The notes under the pieces: model-generated
What the model was told of the DNA's origin: nothing
Seen by the model: the letters and a program-made list of their open reading frames with translations, nothing else
Database searches by the model: none
Position numbers and translations under genes: made by a program
Shown: positions 1 through 5,244 of the stretch, piece by piece
Layout: the number at the start of each line of letters is the position of its first letter
Position numbering within the stretch: position 1 is the stretch's first letter
Source of the DNA: Cyanobacteriota bacterium
GTDB taxonomy: Bacteria; Cyanobacteriota; Cyanobacteriia; Leptolyngbyales; Leptolyngbyaceae
NCBI GenBank assembly: GCA_027482985.1
Contig: JAIXVO010000271.1
Span: 1-5,244, forward strand
Reading direction: 5' to 3'
Length of the DNA stretch: 5,244 nucleotides

Positions 1-681
1 CCCCTTCTAGCTCAGGCCAAGCAAAACATCCTGGCCAAACTTTCGCCAGCGCAACCTGAACTAGCATCGCAGGTGCATGCATCGACCCAAAGCGGACTTA
101 AACGACTCATTGATATTGCTGGAGCGCTAGTCGGCTTAACCCTGACAGCAGCGGTGGCCATCCCAGTGGCGATCGCCACCCAGTTCGACCATCCCGGCCC
201 CCTTTTTTACAGTCAAATCCGCTGTGGCTACCGGGGCAAAACTTTCCGCATCTGGAAATTCCGCTCCATGGTCACTAATGCTGACCAGCTCAAACATCTG
301 GTGCACAACGAAGCCAAAGGCGGCATTTTCAAAAACCGCAATGATCCCAGAATTACGCGAGTAGGGCGGTTCTTGCGGAAAACCAGTTTGGATGAGCTTC
401 CGCAATTTTGGAATGTGTTGAAAGGGGACATGAGTCTGGTCGGCACCCGTCCGCCGACCGTTGAAGAAGTGATGGGCTACAAAAAACATCACTGGGAACG
501 GTTGCGCGTCAAACCGGGAATAACGGGGGAATGGCAAGTCAACGGTCGGTCTACCGTGCTGGACTTTGAAGACATCGTGGCACTGGACGTGGCCTACCAG
601 CAGAAATGGTCGATCGCCTACGATTTACACCTGATTTTGAAAACCGTTCTGGTCGTGCTGCTGAAAAAAGGCGCATTTTAG
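1..681 (+). CDS. Sugar transferase (polyprenyl-phosphate hexose-1-phosphate transferase), 5' end outside window
   Basis: Monotopic phosphoglycosyl transferase of the bacterial sugar transferase family (Pfam PF02397), expected to move a sugar-1-phosphate from a UDP-sugar to undecaprenyl phosphate at the inner face of the plasma membrane. This would start an exopolysaccharide or O-antigen-like chain; the sugar is unknown. Counting from the GTG at 73, residues 12-38 form the membrane-inserted segment, FRIWKFRSM lies at 58-66, the catalytic Asp-Glu dyad is in TSLDELPQFW (D107, E108), and SLVGTRPP (121-128) and KPGITGEWQVNGRS (147-160) follow. The C-terminal KKGAF matches the usual family end. The frame stays open to base 1, and the GTG at 73 has no convincing ribosome-binding site, so I infer that the start lies upstream and that a short tail precedes the membrane helix. 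The large N-terminal multi-helix domain of WbaP/WcaJ-type enzymes is not visible, but it could lie off the edge. A strong terminator follows the gene. Family assignment is very secure; the start is uncertain. Confidence 0.93.
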   Translation, partial: PLLAQAKQNILAKLSPAQPELASQVHASTQSGLKRLIDIAGALVGLTLTAAVAIPVAIATQFDHPGPLFYSQIRCGYRGKTFRIWKFRSMVTNADQLKHLVHNEAKGGIFKNRNDPRITRVGRFLRKTSLDELPQFWNVLKGDMSLVGTRPPTVEEVMGYKKHHWERLRVKPGITGEWQVNGRSTVLDFEDIVALDVAYQQKWSIAYDLHLILKTVLVVLLKKGAF

Positions 682-761
682 GAGGTTGACTCCACCGTTG
701 GTTGCTGGCGGGTCGTGGCCTGTTCTAGAAACCACCCATCAAAATTTTTGCGAGGTGCATC

Positions 762-798
762 AGGGATAAGTCTTCATTGACTTGTCCCTCTTATTTTT
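762..798 (+). terminator. Intrinsic terminator after the sugar transferase gene
   Basis: Arm 762-772 (AGGGATAAGTC) pairs with 779-789 (GACTTGTCCCT) to give 11 base pairs with a single U-G wobble, around a 6-nt loop TTCATT. The stem is followed by CTTATTTTT, with T5 at 794-798. This is the standard Rho-independent layout and sits 81 nt past the sugar transferase stop. It ends only 41 nt before the pgsA start, so if the pgsA promoter lies upstream of it, it would act as a leader attenuator instead. The rest of the spacer 682-839 holds no gene that I can support. Confidence 0.8.
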
Positions 799-839
799 GG
801 AGGATAGATCGGACTCTCTGCCGCGATCGCGAATCTGCC

Positions 840-1373
840 ATGAATTTACCAACCTGGGTCACCGTGTCCCGCCTGCTGGCAGTGCCGCCTTTGCTTTGGG
901 GCCTCCAGCAACCCACCGTCACCCTCCGCTGGATCATGCTCGGTATCTTTCTGGTCGCGGCGGGCACCGATTGGGTCGATGGCTATCTGGCCCGACGCTT
1001 GAATCAAGTCACCGAGTTAGGCAAGTTTCTCGATCCCCTGGTGGACAAATTGCTGGTACTAGCGCCCTTAGTCGCCCTCGTTCAACTAGGGAGCGTGCCC
1101 GCTTGGGGGGTGTTTTTGATCCTGGCGCGCGAGTTAACCATTGCTGGCTGGCGCGTCAATCCTGCCTTACAAGGCACCACCACCATTGCCGGCGCAAATT
1201 TGTGGGGCAAGCTCAAAACCGTCTCTCAAATTGCCGCGATCGCCCTCCTGATTGCCCCGCTTCCCCCCCCTTGGGATGTCATTGCTCAAAGCCTGTTCTG
1301 GTTCTCAGTCGCCTTAACGCTGATCTCCGGACTCTTGTATTTGCAGCCTGTGCAACTGGCAGGCGGGAAGTGA
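840..1373 (+). CDS. pgsA: CDP-diacylglycerol--glycerol-3-phosphate 3-phosphatidyltransferase
   Basis: Integral membrane enzyme that joins CDP-diacylglycerol and glycerol-3-phosphate to give phosphatidylglycerophosphate, the precursor of phosphatidylglycerol, the only phospholipid of thylakoids. The 177-residue product has the full CDP-alcohol phosphatidyltransferase signature D-x2-D-G-x2-A-R-x8-G-x3-D-x3-D: D44, D47, G48, A51, R52, G61, D65, D69. The typical PgsA segments ARELTIAGWRV (96-106) and IAGANLWGKLKTVSQ (116-130) are present, with several hydrophobic helices, the last at about 147-168. The ATG at 840 was chosen because the product then begins MNLPTWVTVSRLL, as PgsA proteins do. The frame is open to a TTG at 777, but the extra 21 residues are hydrophilic and run through a terminator stem. 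The GGAGG at 799-803 is too far (36 nt) to serve this ATG directly. Length is normal for the family. The stop codon touches a heptamer repeat. It is convergent with the chaN-like gene. Confidence 0.95.
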   Translation: MNLPTWVTVSRLLAVPPLLWGLQQPTVTLRWIMLGIFLVAAGTDWVDGYLARRLNQVTELGKFLDPLVDKLLVLAPLVALVQLGSVPAWGVFLILARELTIAGWRVNPALQGTTTIAGANLWGKLKTVSQIAAIALLIAPLPPPWDVIAQSLFWFSVALTLISGLLYLQPVQLAGGK

Positions 1374-1398
1374 TCAGGAGCCAGAAGCCAGAAGCCAA
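1372..1398. repeat. Short heptamer tandem repeat (STRR-like)
   Basis: Three consecutive heptamers GAGCCAG (1378-1384), AAGCCAG (1385-1391) and AAGCCAA (1392-1398) are preceded by the degenerate half-unit GATCAG (1372-1377), which overlaps the pgsA stop codon. Short tandemly repeated heptanucleotides are a known class of intergenic repeat in cyanobacteria; assignment to that class is by form only. The copy number is low, so this may be a remnant. Confidence 0.5.
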
Positions 1399-1435
1399 GC
1401 GGTTTTTTCCCAAAATTGATCCCCCAACACTGTAG

Positions 1436-1498
1436 GGGTTCGGCATTCGGCCACAAGCTTCGCAATCAGCCACAGTTGTGCGCCCGAATGCCAAACCC
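1436..1498. repeat. Large imperfect inverted repeat in the convergent pgsA / chaN-like spacer
   Basis: Arm 1436-1450 (GGGTTCGGCATTCGG) pairs with 1484-1498 (CCGAATGCCAAACCC) at 14 of 15 positions; the only mismatch is 1441 with 1493. The 33-nt loop can fold further, since CACAA 1452-1456 pairs with TTGTG 1476-1480. The element starts 63 nt after the pgsA stop and ends 19 nt from the stop of the - strand gene, so both transcripts would carry the hairpin. No U-tract directly abuts either side; on the + strand the nearest is T5 at 1512-1516. It may be a bidirectional transcription barrier, an mRNA 3'-end stabiliser or a dispersed intergenic palindrome. The structure is certain, the role is not. 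Confidence 0.75.
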
Positions 1499-1517
1499 TC
1501 ATCGCAGAATATTTTTC

Positions 1518-2426
1518 TCAGAAAGCACCGAACCAGAAATAATCAGCGATCGCAGGTGTCGTCGGTAAGGCGGGATCGGGATTCAAAATCACGCTGACCT
1601 GTCTTAACGGTTGACGGCGTTTAGGGTTCAGGCGACGAGCAACGCGACTGGGAATGCCATGCCCATAAAGAATATGACCCTGTCCAGCCAGCACCACCAT
1701 GAGGGCGTTGGGCGATCGCTGGAGGGTAGTGGCGATCGTGTCGGCCATGGTTTCGTCCCACAGCACTTGAGCCAGAAAAAATTTCTCAAAATTGGCACTG
1801 TTGCCTTTGCCCTGGTGCATTTCATCGTAAATCTGCTGAATCCGCTGGCGGTAGGCGGGGGGCTCGGCCAGAATGCTGGAGCGGGGGGGAATCCACTGGC
1901 GATCGGCGAGACTCAACGCGTCTAACCCCTGACGGGCGACTTTGCGAGTCACTTCACTGGGGGTATTTAAAGCAACGACGGGAATCTGGTGCTGCCGGGC
2001 ATATCGCAGAATCGGAGCGTACAACTCCCAGTCATAGCCCCAGCGCCGGTCATACTCTGTTTTTTGCCGCAATTCGACTTCGCTAATTTGACCTGCCAGA
2101 TATTGATTCAGCACCCCTTGAAAGGGCCGTTGAAACATTTCCAGACCCAAAATCAGGGGACGTTTGCCCTGGAGCGATCGCACCAGTTGCAGTTGCGCCT
2201 GATGATCGGCCTCGCTTGCGTGGGTTTCCGCCAGATAGACGACCTGTGCCTGCGCGATCGCCGCCACCAAGTCCGGTAAGGTTTGCGCCTGTTGACTAGG
2301 CAAATGCTGAATTTGCAGGGCTGCGGGAGGTGTCGAGGAGGGCGGGAGGGCGATCGCGGGCAGTTGCCAGACTACCCAAACCCCTAACACGAAGCTCCAC
2401 CACTGACGACTCATTGGACTGCGCAT
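1518..2426 (-). CDS. Secreted ChaN-like protein (haem-binding uptake / TIKI-EreA superfamily, DUF399)
   Basis: The 302-residue product starts with a Sec signal peptide: R2 and R7, a hydrophobic run at about 9-26, then a PAIA|LPP cleavage-like site after A26. There is no lipobox cysteine, so a soluble periplasmic or lumenal protein is likely, unlike lipoprotein ChaN. The mature part carries the ChaN-like (Pfam PF04187) motifs: VVYLAETH (62-69, with E67 and H69), ILGLEMFQRPFQ (92-103, E96), VALNTPSEVTRKVA (151-164), FFLAQVLWDETMAD (216-229) and LAGQGHILYGHGIPSR (246-261, with H251 and H256). In the TIKI/TraB/EreA/ChaN superfamily the E-x-H, E and G-x-G-H motifs are proposed to form a metal-dependent hydrolase site. 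Campylobacter ChaN binds haem. The substrate here is unknown, and calling it an iron-uptake protein would be a guess. The usual Gly of G-E-x-H is Ala66. The ATG at 2426 was chosen for the intact signal peptide and the upstream G-rich tract; an ATG four codons later (2414) is possible. Confidence 0.87.
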   Translation of the reverse strand: MRSPMSRQWWSFVLGVWVVWQLPAIALPPSSTPPAALQIQHLPSQQAQTLPDLVAAIAQAQVVYLAETHASEADHQAQLQLVRSLQGKRPLILGLEMFQRPFQGVLNQYLAGQISEVELRQKTEYDRRWGYDWELYAPILRYARQHQIPVVALNTPSEVTRKVARQGLDALSLADRQWIPPRSSILAEPPAYRQRIQQIYDEMHQGKGNSANFEKFFLAQVLWDETMADTIATTLQRSPNALMVVLAGQGHILYGHGIPSRVARRLNPKRRQPLRQVSVILNPDPALPTTPAIADYFWFGAF

Positions 2427-2490
2427 GAATACCCCACTCTCCGCCTGAAAACATCCTTTCCACTCTGCCAGAACCCAAATTCTCTCGGCT
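2427..2490. promoter_or_regulatory. Divergent intergenic region, presumed promoters for both flanking genes
   Basis: These 64 bp separate the start of the - strand chaN-like gene from the first possible start of the + strand GAF/HD-GYP gene. Both 5' ends must be served from here or from inside the neighbouring coding sequences. I could not find a good -35/-10 pair in either direction. The best - strand match is TTGGGT, 17 nt, GATGTT, which is weak. The role is inferred from gene orientation only. Confidence 0.35.
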
Positions 2491-4149
2491 ATGCTGGAAG
2501 CTGATTCCTTGTCAGGTCAGCGCATGCCGGAGAGTCAGGATTTTTTACAGGCAGTAGACGAACGCACCGAACTGATTGAAAAATTGCTGGCAATTGGGAC
2601 AGCGCTCTCTGGCACCCAGAATCTGGGAGCCCTGCTCAGCCTGATCTTAACGAAATGTCGGGAAATTACTGCCAGCGATGCCGGGAGTGTCTACCTCCTC
2701 GATCGCAGCAGTCAGGTGCCCAGCCTGATCTTTAAGGTGGCGCAGAATTTTTCTCAACCCGCCACCTCGTTTCGTGAGTTTGCTATGCCGCTGACGCCCC
2801 AGAGTTTAGCGGGCTATGTCGCGTTGACGGGCGAGACTTTAAACTTACCGGATGCCTACGATCTACCACCGGAGGTGCCTTACCAACTGGATCAAAGTTT
2901 CGATCGTAGAACGGCCTATCGCACGCGGTCAGTATTGGTGTTGCCAATGCAAAACCAGCAGGGAGAAACGCTGGGCGTGTTGCAACTGATTAATCGCAAA
3001 GTCGCGCCTGATACGGTGGTCACGGCAGACAATGCACTGACCGTCACCCAACCTTTTAGTGATTGGGAAACCCGGATTGTGCGATCGCTGGCGAGTCAAG
3101 CCGCCATTTCGATTGAACGGCAGCAACTCCAAGTAGATATTGAGCAACTGTTTGAAGGTTTCGTTCGCGCCTCTGTACAAGTGATTGAATCCCGTGCCCC
3201 CTGCACCTCTGGGCATTCGGAACGCGTCGCTGATCTCACCGTCCGGCTCAGTCAGGAAGTCAACGAGATTCGTCAGGGATCACTGGCCTCTGCTTATTTC
3301 AGCGATCGCCAGCTGCAAGAAATTCGCTATGCGGCACTCTTGCATGACTTTGGCAAAGTGGGAGTCCCGGAAGCCATTCTGGTGAAAGCGCAAAAACTTT
3401 ACCCGCTGGAACTCGCAGAAATTCGCACGCGCTTTGAAATGGTGCGGCGCACCTTAATGCTGCAATCGACCCAGACCAAATATCAGCAGGTCTTTGCGCA
3501 ACCCCTCCACCTCCTGCACCATGCCAGCGAGCTGATCCCCGATTGTCTCTATTGTCAGCAGTTAACCGCAGTCGATACGGAGTTAGCCCAGCAGTTGAGC
3601 CAGTTGGAGCGATTTTGGCACATTTTAGTGGAAGCCAATCAACCGCAAGTATTGGCAGCAGAACCGTTGCAGCAGTTAGCAGAATTGGCTCAGTATACGT
3701 ATCGCGATCTGGATGGGACGGACAAGCCACTGGTGACACCGGATGAGATGGAGAAACTGCTGGTGCGGCGGGGCAACTTAACGGAGTTGGAAAGACTCTC
3801 GATTCAATCCCATGTCACCCATACCTACCAATTTCTCAACCGCATTCCCTGGACAAAAGCGCTGCAGGACGTGCCCAAGATTGCCTATGGGCATCATGAG
3901 AAACTCGACGGTACGGGCTATCCACGCGGCTTAAAGGCAACCGACATCCCGCTCCAATCCCAAATGATGGCGATCGCGGATATTTACGATGCCTTGACCG
4001 CTGGCGATCGCCCGTACAAACGCAGCCTCCTCCCCGCTCAGGCGCTCGCCATTCTCTACCAGGAGGCGACCCACCAGAAACTCAACCTGGAATTGGTGCA
4101 ACTGTTTGAGCACCGCGCCGTTTTTTCGAGCCTAGGTCACCAACTTTAA
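2491..4149 (+). CDS. GAF domain / HD-GYP domain putative cyclic-di-nucleotide phosphodiesterase
   Basis: A 552-residue protein without signal peptide or membrane segments, expected in the cytoplasm. Residues of about 28-210 form a GAF sensory domain (SVYLLDR at 66-72, SVLVLPM and GVLQLINR at 147-169), ending in a helical linker. Residues of about 220-545 form an HD-GYP domain with a complete metal-site set: H242 in GHSERV, H285-D286 and G288-K289 in LLHDFGKVGVPE, H441, H468-H469-E470, D473-G-T-G-Y477-P478, and D497 in IADIYDALT. The family hydrolyses c-di-GMP or related cyclic dinucleotides, with activity tuned by the attached sensor; the GAF ligand is not predictable. HD to H441 spans about 155 residues instead of the usual 30 or so, an insert of roughly 125 residues that contains C352-x2-C355. 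The start is ambiguous: ATG 2491 has no ribosome-binding site, while ATG 2524 has AGGT six nt upstream and would remove 11 residues without touching a domain. It is transcribed divergently from the chaN-like gene and followed by a terminator-like hairpin. Confidence 0.93.
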   Translation: MLEADSLSGQRMPESQDFLQAVDERTELIEKLLAIGTALSGTQNLGALLSLILTKCREITASDAGSVYLLDRSSQVPSLIFKVAQNFSQPATSFREFAMPLTPQSLAGYVALTGETLNLPDAYDLPPEVPYQLDQSFDRRTAYRTRSVLVLPMQNQQGETLGVLQLINRKVAPDTVVTADNALTVTQPFSDWETRIVRSLASQAAISIERQQLQVDIEQLFEGFVRASVQVIESRAPCTSGHSERVADLTVRLSQEVNEIRQGSLASAYFSDRQLQEIRYAALLHDFGKVGVPEAILVKAQKLYPLELAEIRTRFEMVRRTLMLQSTQTKYQQVFAQPLHLLHHASELIPDCLYCQQLTAVDTELAQQLSQLERFWHILVEANQPQVLAAEPLQQLAELAQYTYRDLDGTDKPLVTPDEMEKLLVRRGNLTELERLSIQSHVTHTYQFLNRIPWTKALQDVPKIAYGHHEKLDGTGYPRGLKATDIPLQSQMMAIADIYDALTAGDRPYKRSLLPAQALAILYQEATHQKLNLELVQLFEHRAVFSSLGHQL

Positions 4150-4164
4150 GGTTTCCGGATACAA

Positions 4165-4196
4165 TGGCGCAAACCCTGGAGCCGCGCCACTTTTCC
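4165..4196 (+). terminator. Probable intrinsic terminator after the HD-GYP gene
   Basis: TGGCGC (4165-4170) pairs perfectly with GCGCCA (4184-4189) around a 13-nt loop, followed by CTTTTCC with four T at 4191-4194. It lies 16 nt after the stop codon on the right strand. The stem is short and the T-run modest, so its efficiency is uncertain. Confidence 0.5.
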
Positions 4197-4216
4197 TCGG
4201 TTAAATAAAATATTTT

Positions 4217-4258
4217 GTATCGGGGATTACTTTTGTCCCTTGATCCTCACCTTAATCT
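4217..4258 (+). promoter_or_regulatory. NtcA-activated-type promoter upstream of the porin gene
   Basis: GTA at 4217-4219 and TAC at 4228-4230 are separated by 8 nt, the NtcA binding consensus GTA-N8-TAC; the flanking T at 4216 gives 7 of 8 positions of the extended TGTA-N8-TACA form. Exactly 22 nt further lies TAATCT (4253-4258), matching the -10 form TA-N3-T, so the whole motif fits GTA-N8-TAC-N22-TA-N3-T of cyanobacterial class II NtcA promoters. A start about 6-7 nt after the -10 (near 4264-4265) would put the site centre at -41.5, as expected. An AT-rich stretch with the perfect palindrome AAAATATTTT (4207-4216) abuts the site. Regulation by nitrogen status is inferred from the motif alone. 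Confidence 0.55.
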
Positions 4259-4352
4259 AGACTACGCTTATGGAAACGAAAAGTTGTAGTGTGATTTCGG
4301 TTTGGCAGGTCTGCAATGACCATTCTGTTAACCAGTTACCCTACGTTGGTGT

Positions 4353-4360
4353 GAGGAGGA
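4353..4360 (+). promoter_or_regulatory. Strong ribosome-binding site of the porin gene
   Basis: GAGGAGGA, a near-complete anti-16S match, ends 9 nt before ATG 4370 and fixes that start. It is the best ribosome-binding site in the window, in keeping with the high abundance of cyanobacterial porins. A weak hairpin (ACCAGT 4331-4336 with GTTGGT 4345-4350, two G-U pairs) ends just upstream of it. Confidence 0.75.
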
Positions 4361-4369
4361 TCAAAATCT

Positions 4370-5244
4370 ATGTCGAATTTGTTTGCTAAGTCTTTGTTGG
4401 CTAGCCCCGCAATTCTGGGTGCGATGCTGGCGATCGCGGCACCTGGGATGGCCGCTGATACTCAAGCCGCGAAAGCTGGAAGCGCTTCTGAAGTGCTGAC
4501 TTCAACCACTCAAGCATTGCAACCTGTGAGCGAGGTCTCTGCCCTCAGCGTCAGCTTGCCTGTTGAACAAAAGCTGGCTCAAGCCTTACCCGCTCAACCC
4601 AGTGCGAATCCTGCTGGAGATGCTTCCAACACCCTGAACCAGATCAATCAATACGTGCGGGAAGGTCGTTCTAACCGCGCTGGTCAGGTGACCTCGGTGT
4701 CGCAATTCTCTGATGTCAAGCCGACTGACTGGGCCTTCCAAGCATTGCAATCCCTGGTTGAGCGCTACGGTTGTATCGTGGGTTATCCCGACAAGACCTA
4801 CCGGGGTAATCGGGCAATGACTCGTTATGAGTTCGCTGCTGGTTTGAACGCCTGCTTAGACAAGATTCAAGAACTAATCGCAGCCGCTACCGCTGACTTC
4901 GTGAAGAAGGAAGACCTGGAAGTGGTGAAGCGCTTGCAAGAAGAGTTTGCGGCTGAATTAGCGGCTCTCCGGGGTCGCGTCGAATCGCTGGAAGTGCGGA
5001 CCGCAACCCTCGAAAAGCAACAGTTTTCGACCACCACCAAACTGTCCGGGGAAGTCATTTTCTCTCTCGCCGATGAGTTCGCGCAACCGGGTCGGAATGA
5101 AACCGTGTTCCAAAACCGGGTTCGTTTAACCCTGTCCAGTAGCTTTAGCGGTCGCGACAAGTTGATTGTCCGGTTGGCGGCTGGCAACGCTAACTTGTTT
5201 AATGAATTTGATAAAGCTGGCAACAACCTGGGTGGCATGAACGA
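4370..5244 (+). CDS. SLH-domain outer-membrane porin (cyanobacterial OprB/Som-type), 3' end outside window
   Basis: The first 291 codons of a cyanobacterial outer-membrane porin are visible; relatives are usually 500-600 residues. Residues 1-29 form a Sec signal peptide (K7, hydrophobic 9-25, cleavage near GMAA|D). A low-complexity linker rich in Ala, Ser and Gln runs to about 108. One SLH domain follows at about 112-164 (FSDVKPTDWAFQALQSLVER, then GCIVGYPD, TRYEFAAGLNACLD), known in such porins to anchor the outer membrane to the peptidoglycan layer. Residues 176-218 look like a coiled coil with heptad leucines, and from about 220 (FSTTTKLSGEVIFSLADEF) the beta-barrel begins. Such porins pass small solutes and ions; database names such as 'iron uptake porin' or 'carbohydrate porin' describe the family, not a proven substrate here. 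The start is fixed by a strong ribosome-binding site. The gene has its own promoter and a leader of about 105 nt. The codon set is biased towards GCT, GGT and CGT, which suggests high expression. Confidence 0.93.
   Translation, partial: MSNLFAKSLLASPAILGAMLAIAAPGMAADTQAAKAGSASEVLTSTTQALQPVSEVSALSVSLPVEQKLAQALPAQPSANPAGDASNTLNQINQYVREGRSNRAGQVTSVSQFSDVKPTDWAFQALQSLVERYGCIVGYPDKTYRGNRAMTRYEFAAGLNACLDKIQELIAAATADFVKKEDLEVVKRLQEEFAAELAALRGRVESLEVRTATLEKQQFSTTTKLSGEVIFSLADEFAQPGRNETVFQNRVRLTLSSSFSGRDKLIVRLAAGNANLFNEFDKAGNNLGGMN

Larger units (their letters stand above)
169..4437. repeat. Dispersed HIP1 octamers (GCGATCGC), 13 exact copies
   Basis: Exact copies start at 169, 823, 1236, 1546, 1712, 2174, 2254, 2350, 3081, 3302, 3970, 4004 and 4430. 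Twelve lie in coding sequence and one (823) in the pgsA leader, 10 nt before its ATG. One-base variants occur at 1732 and 1899. With equal base frequencies an octamer is expected about 0.08 times in 5.2 kb, so the excess is large and is a hallmark of many cyanobacterial genomes. The coordinates given here only bracket the set. Confidence 0.9.

Noticed and set aside
715..735. GTGG...CCAC hairpin with an inner TTCTAGAA palindrome as a first terminator.
   Set aside because: Only four base pairs with a 13-nt loop; the nearby T-run follows unpaired bases. The hairpin at 762-789 is far stronger.
777..839. A TTG-initiated N-terminal extension of PgsA.
   Set aside because: It would translate half of a terminator stem and add residues unlike any PgsA N-terminus. 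The ATG at 840 gives the family-typical start.
782..1435. A 217-codon frame overlapping pgsA in another + strand frame.
   Set aside because: Arg/Pro/His-rich composition with no domain signature. pgsA in the other frame has a complete catalytic motif, so this is an out-of-frame shadow.
3299..3739. A 146-codon - strand frame inside the HD-GYP gene.
   Set aside because: It overlaps the catalytic HD/GK codons of a well-supported gene and has no recognisable features of its own.
4160..4165. TACAAT as a -10 box for the porin gene.
   Set aside because: It overlaps the HD-GYP terminator stem, has no acceptable -35 at 17 nt (TCACCA), and any transcript from it would pass straight into that hairpin. 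The NtcA-type promoter downstream is better.
4207..4216. AAAATATTTT palindrome as a Fur box for an iron-regulated porin.
   Set aside because: The perfect part is only 10 bp and does not match the 19-bp GATAAT-based Fur consensus. In so AT-rich a stretch it is weak evidence.
4867..5238. A 123-codon - strand frame opposite the porin gene.
   Set aside because: It lies wholly over the SLH/coiled-coil/barrel coding sequence, is Ser/Arg/Ala-rich and shows no motif. The + strand porin reading is unmistakable.

Overview
The window reads as a chromosomal segment of a cyanobacterium, probably from a filamentous or Leptolyngbya-like lineage, although the genus cannot be fixed from sequence alone. The main clues are thirteen exact copies of the octamer GCGATCGC (HIP1, the cyanobacterial highly iterated palindrome), a short heptamer tandem repeat of the cyanobacterial STRR type, and an outer-membrane porin with the SLH-plus-coiled-coil N-terminus found in cyanobacterial porins. 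An NtcA-type promoter also fits a cyanobacterium.

Layout from left to right: the 3' part of a bacterial sugar transferase (1-681, + strand), open to the left edge, ends in a clear intrinsic terminator at 762-798. pgsA (phosphatidylglycerophosphate synthase, 840-1373, +) follows. The 144-bp convergent spacer 1374-1517 holds heptamer repeats and a large imperfect hairpin. On the - strand lies a secreted ChaN-like/TIKI-superfamily protein (1518-2426). A 64-bp divergent spacer separates it from a GAF/HD-GYP putative cyclic-di-nucleotide phosphodiesterase (2491-4149, +), which has a long insert inside its HD-GYP domain. A 220-bp intergenic region then carries a terminator-like hairpin, a well-formed NtcA-activated promoter motif and a leader of about 105 nt. 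The last gene is an SLH/OprB-type porin (4370 to beyond the right edge).

The genes do not form one operon. Terminators, convergent and divergent junctions and long spacers suggest mostly single-gene transcription units. The shared theme is the cell envelope: initiation of a surface polysaccharide, the precursor of phosphatidylglycerol, an exported ChaN-like protein and an outer-membrane channel, plus one cytoplasmic signalling enzyme. No mobile element, CRISPR array, tRNA or rRNA was seen. I see no convincing undescribed multi-gene system. The points most worth a second look are the NtcA-type porin promoter, the insert in the HD-GYP domain, the terminator placed just ahead of pgsA, and the repeat-bearing convergent spacer.
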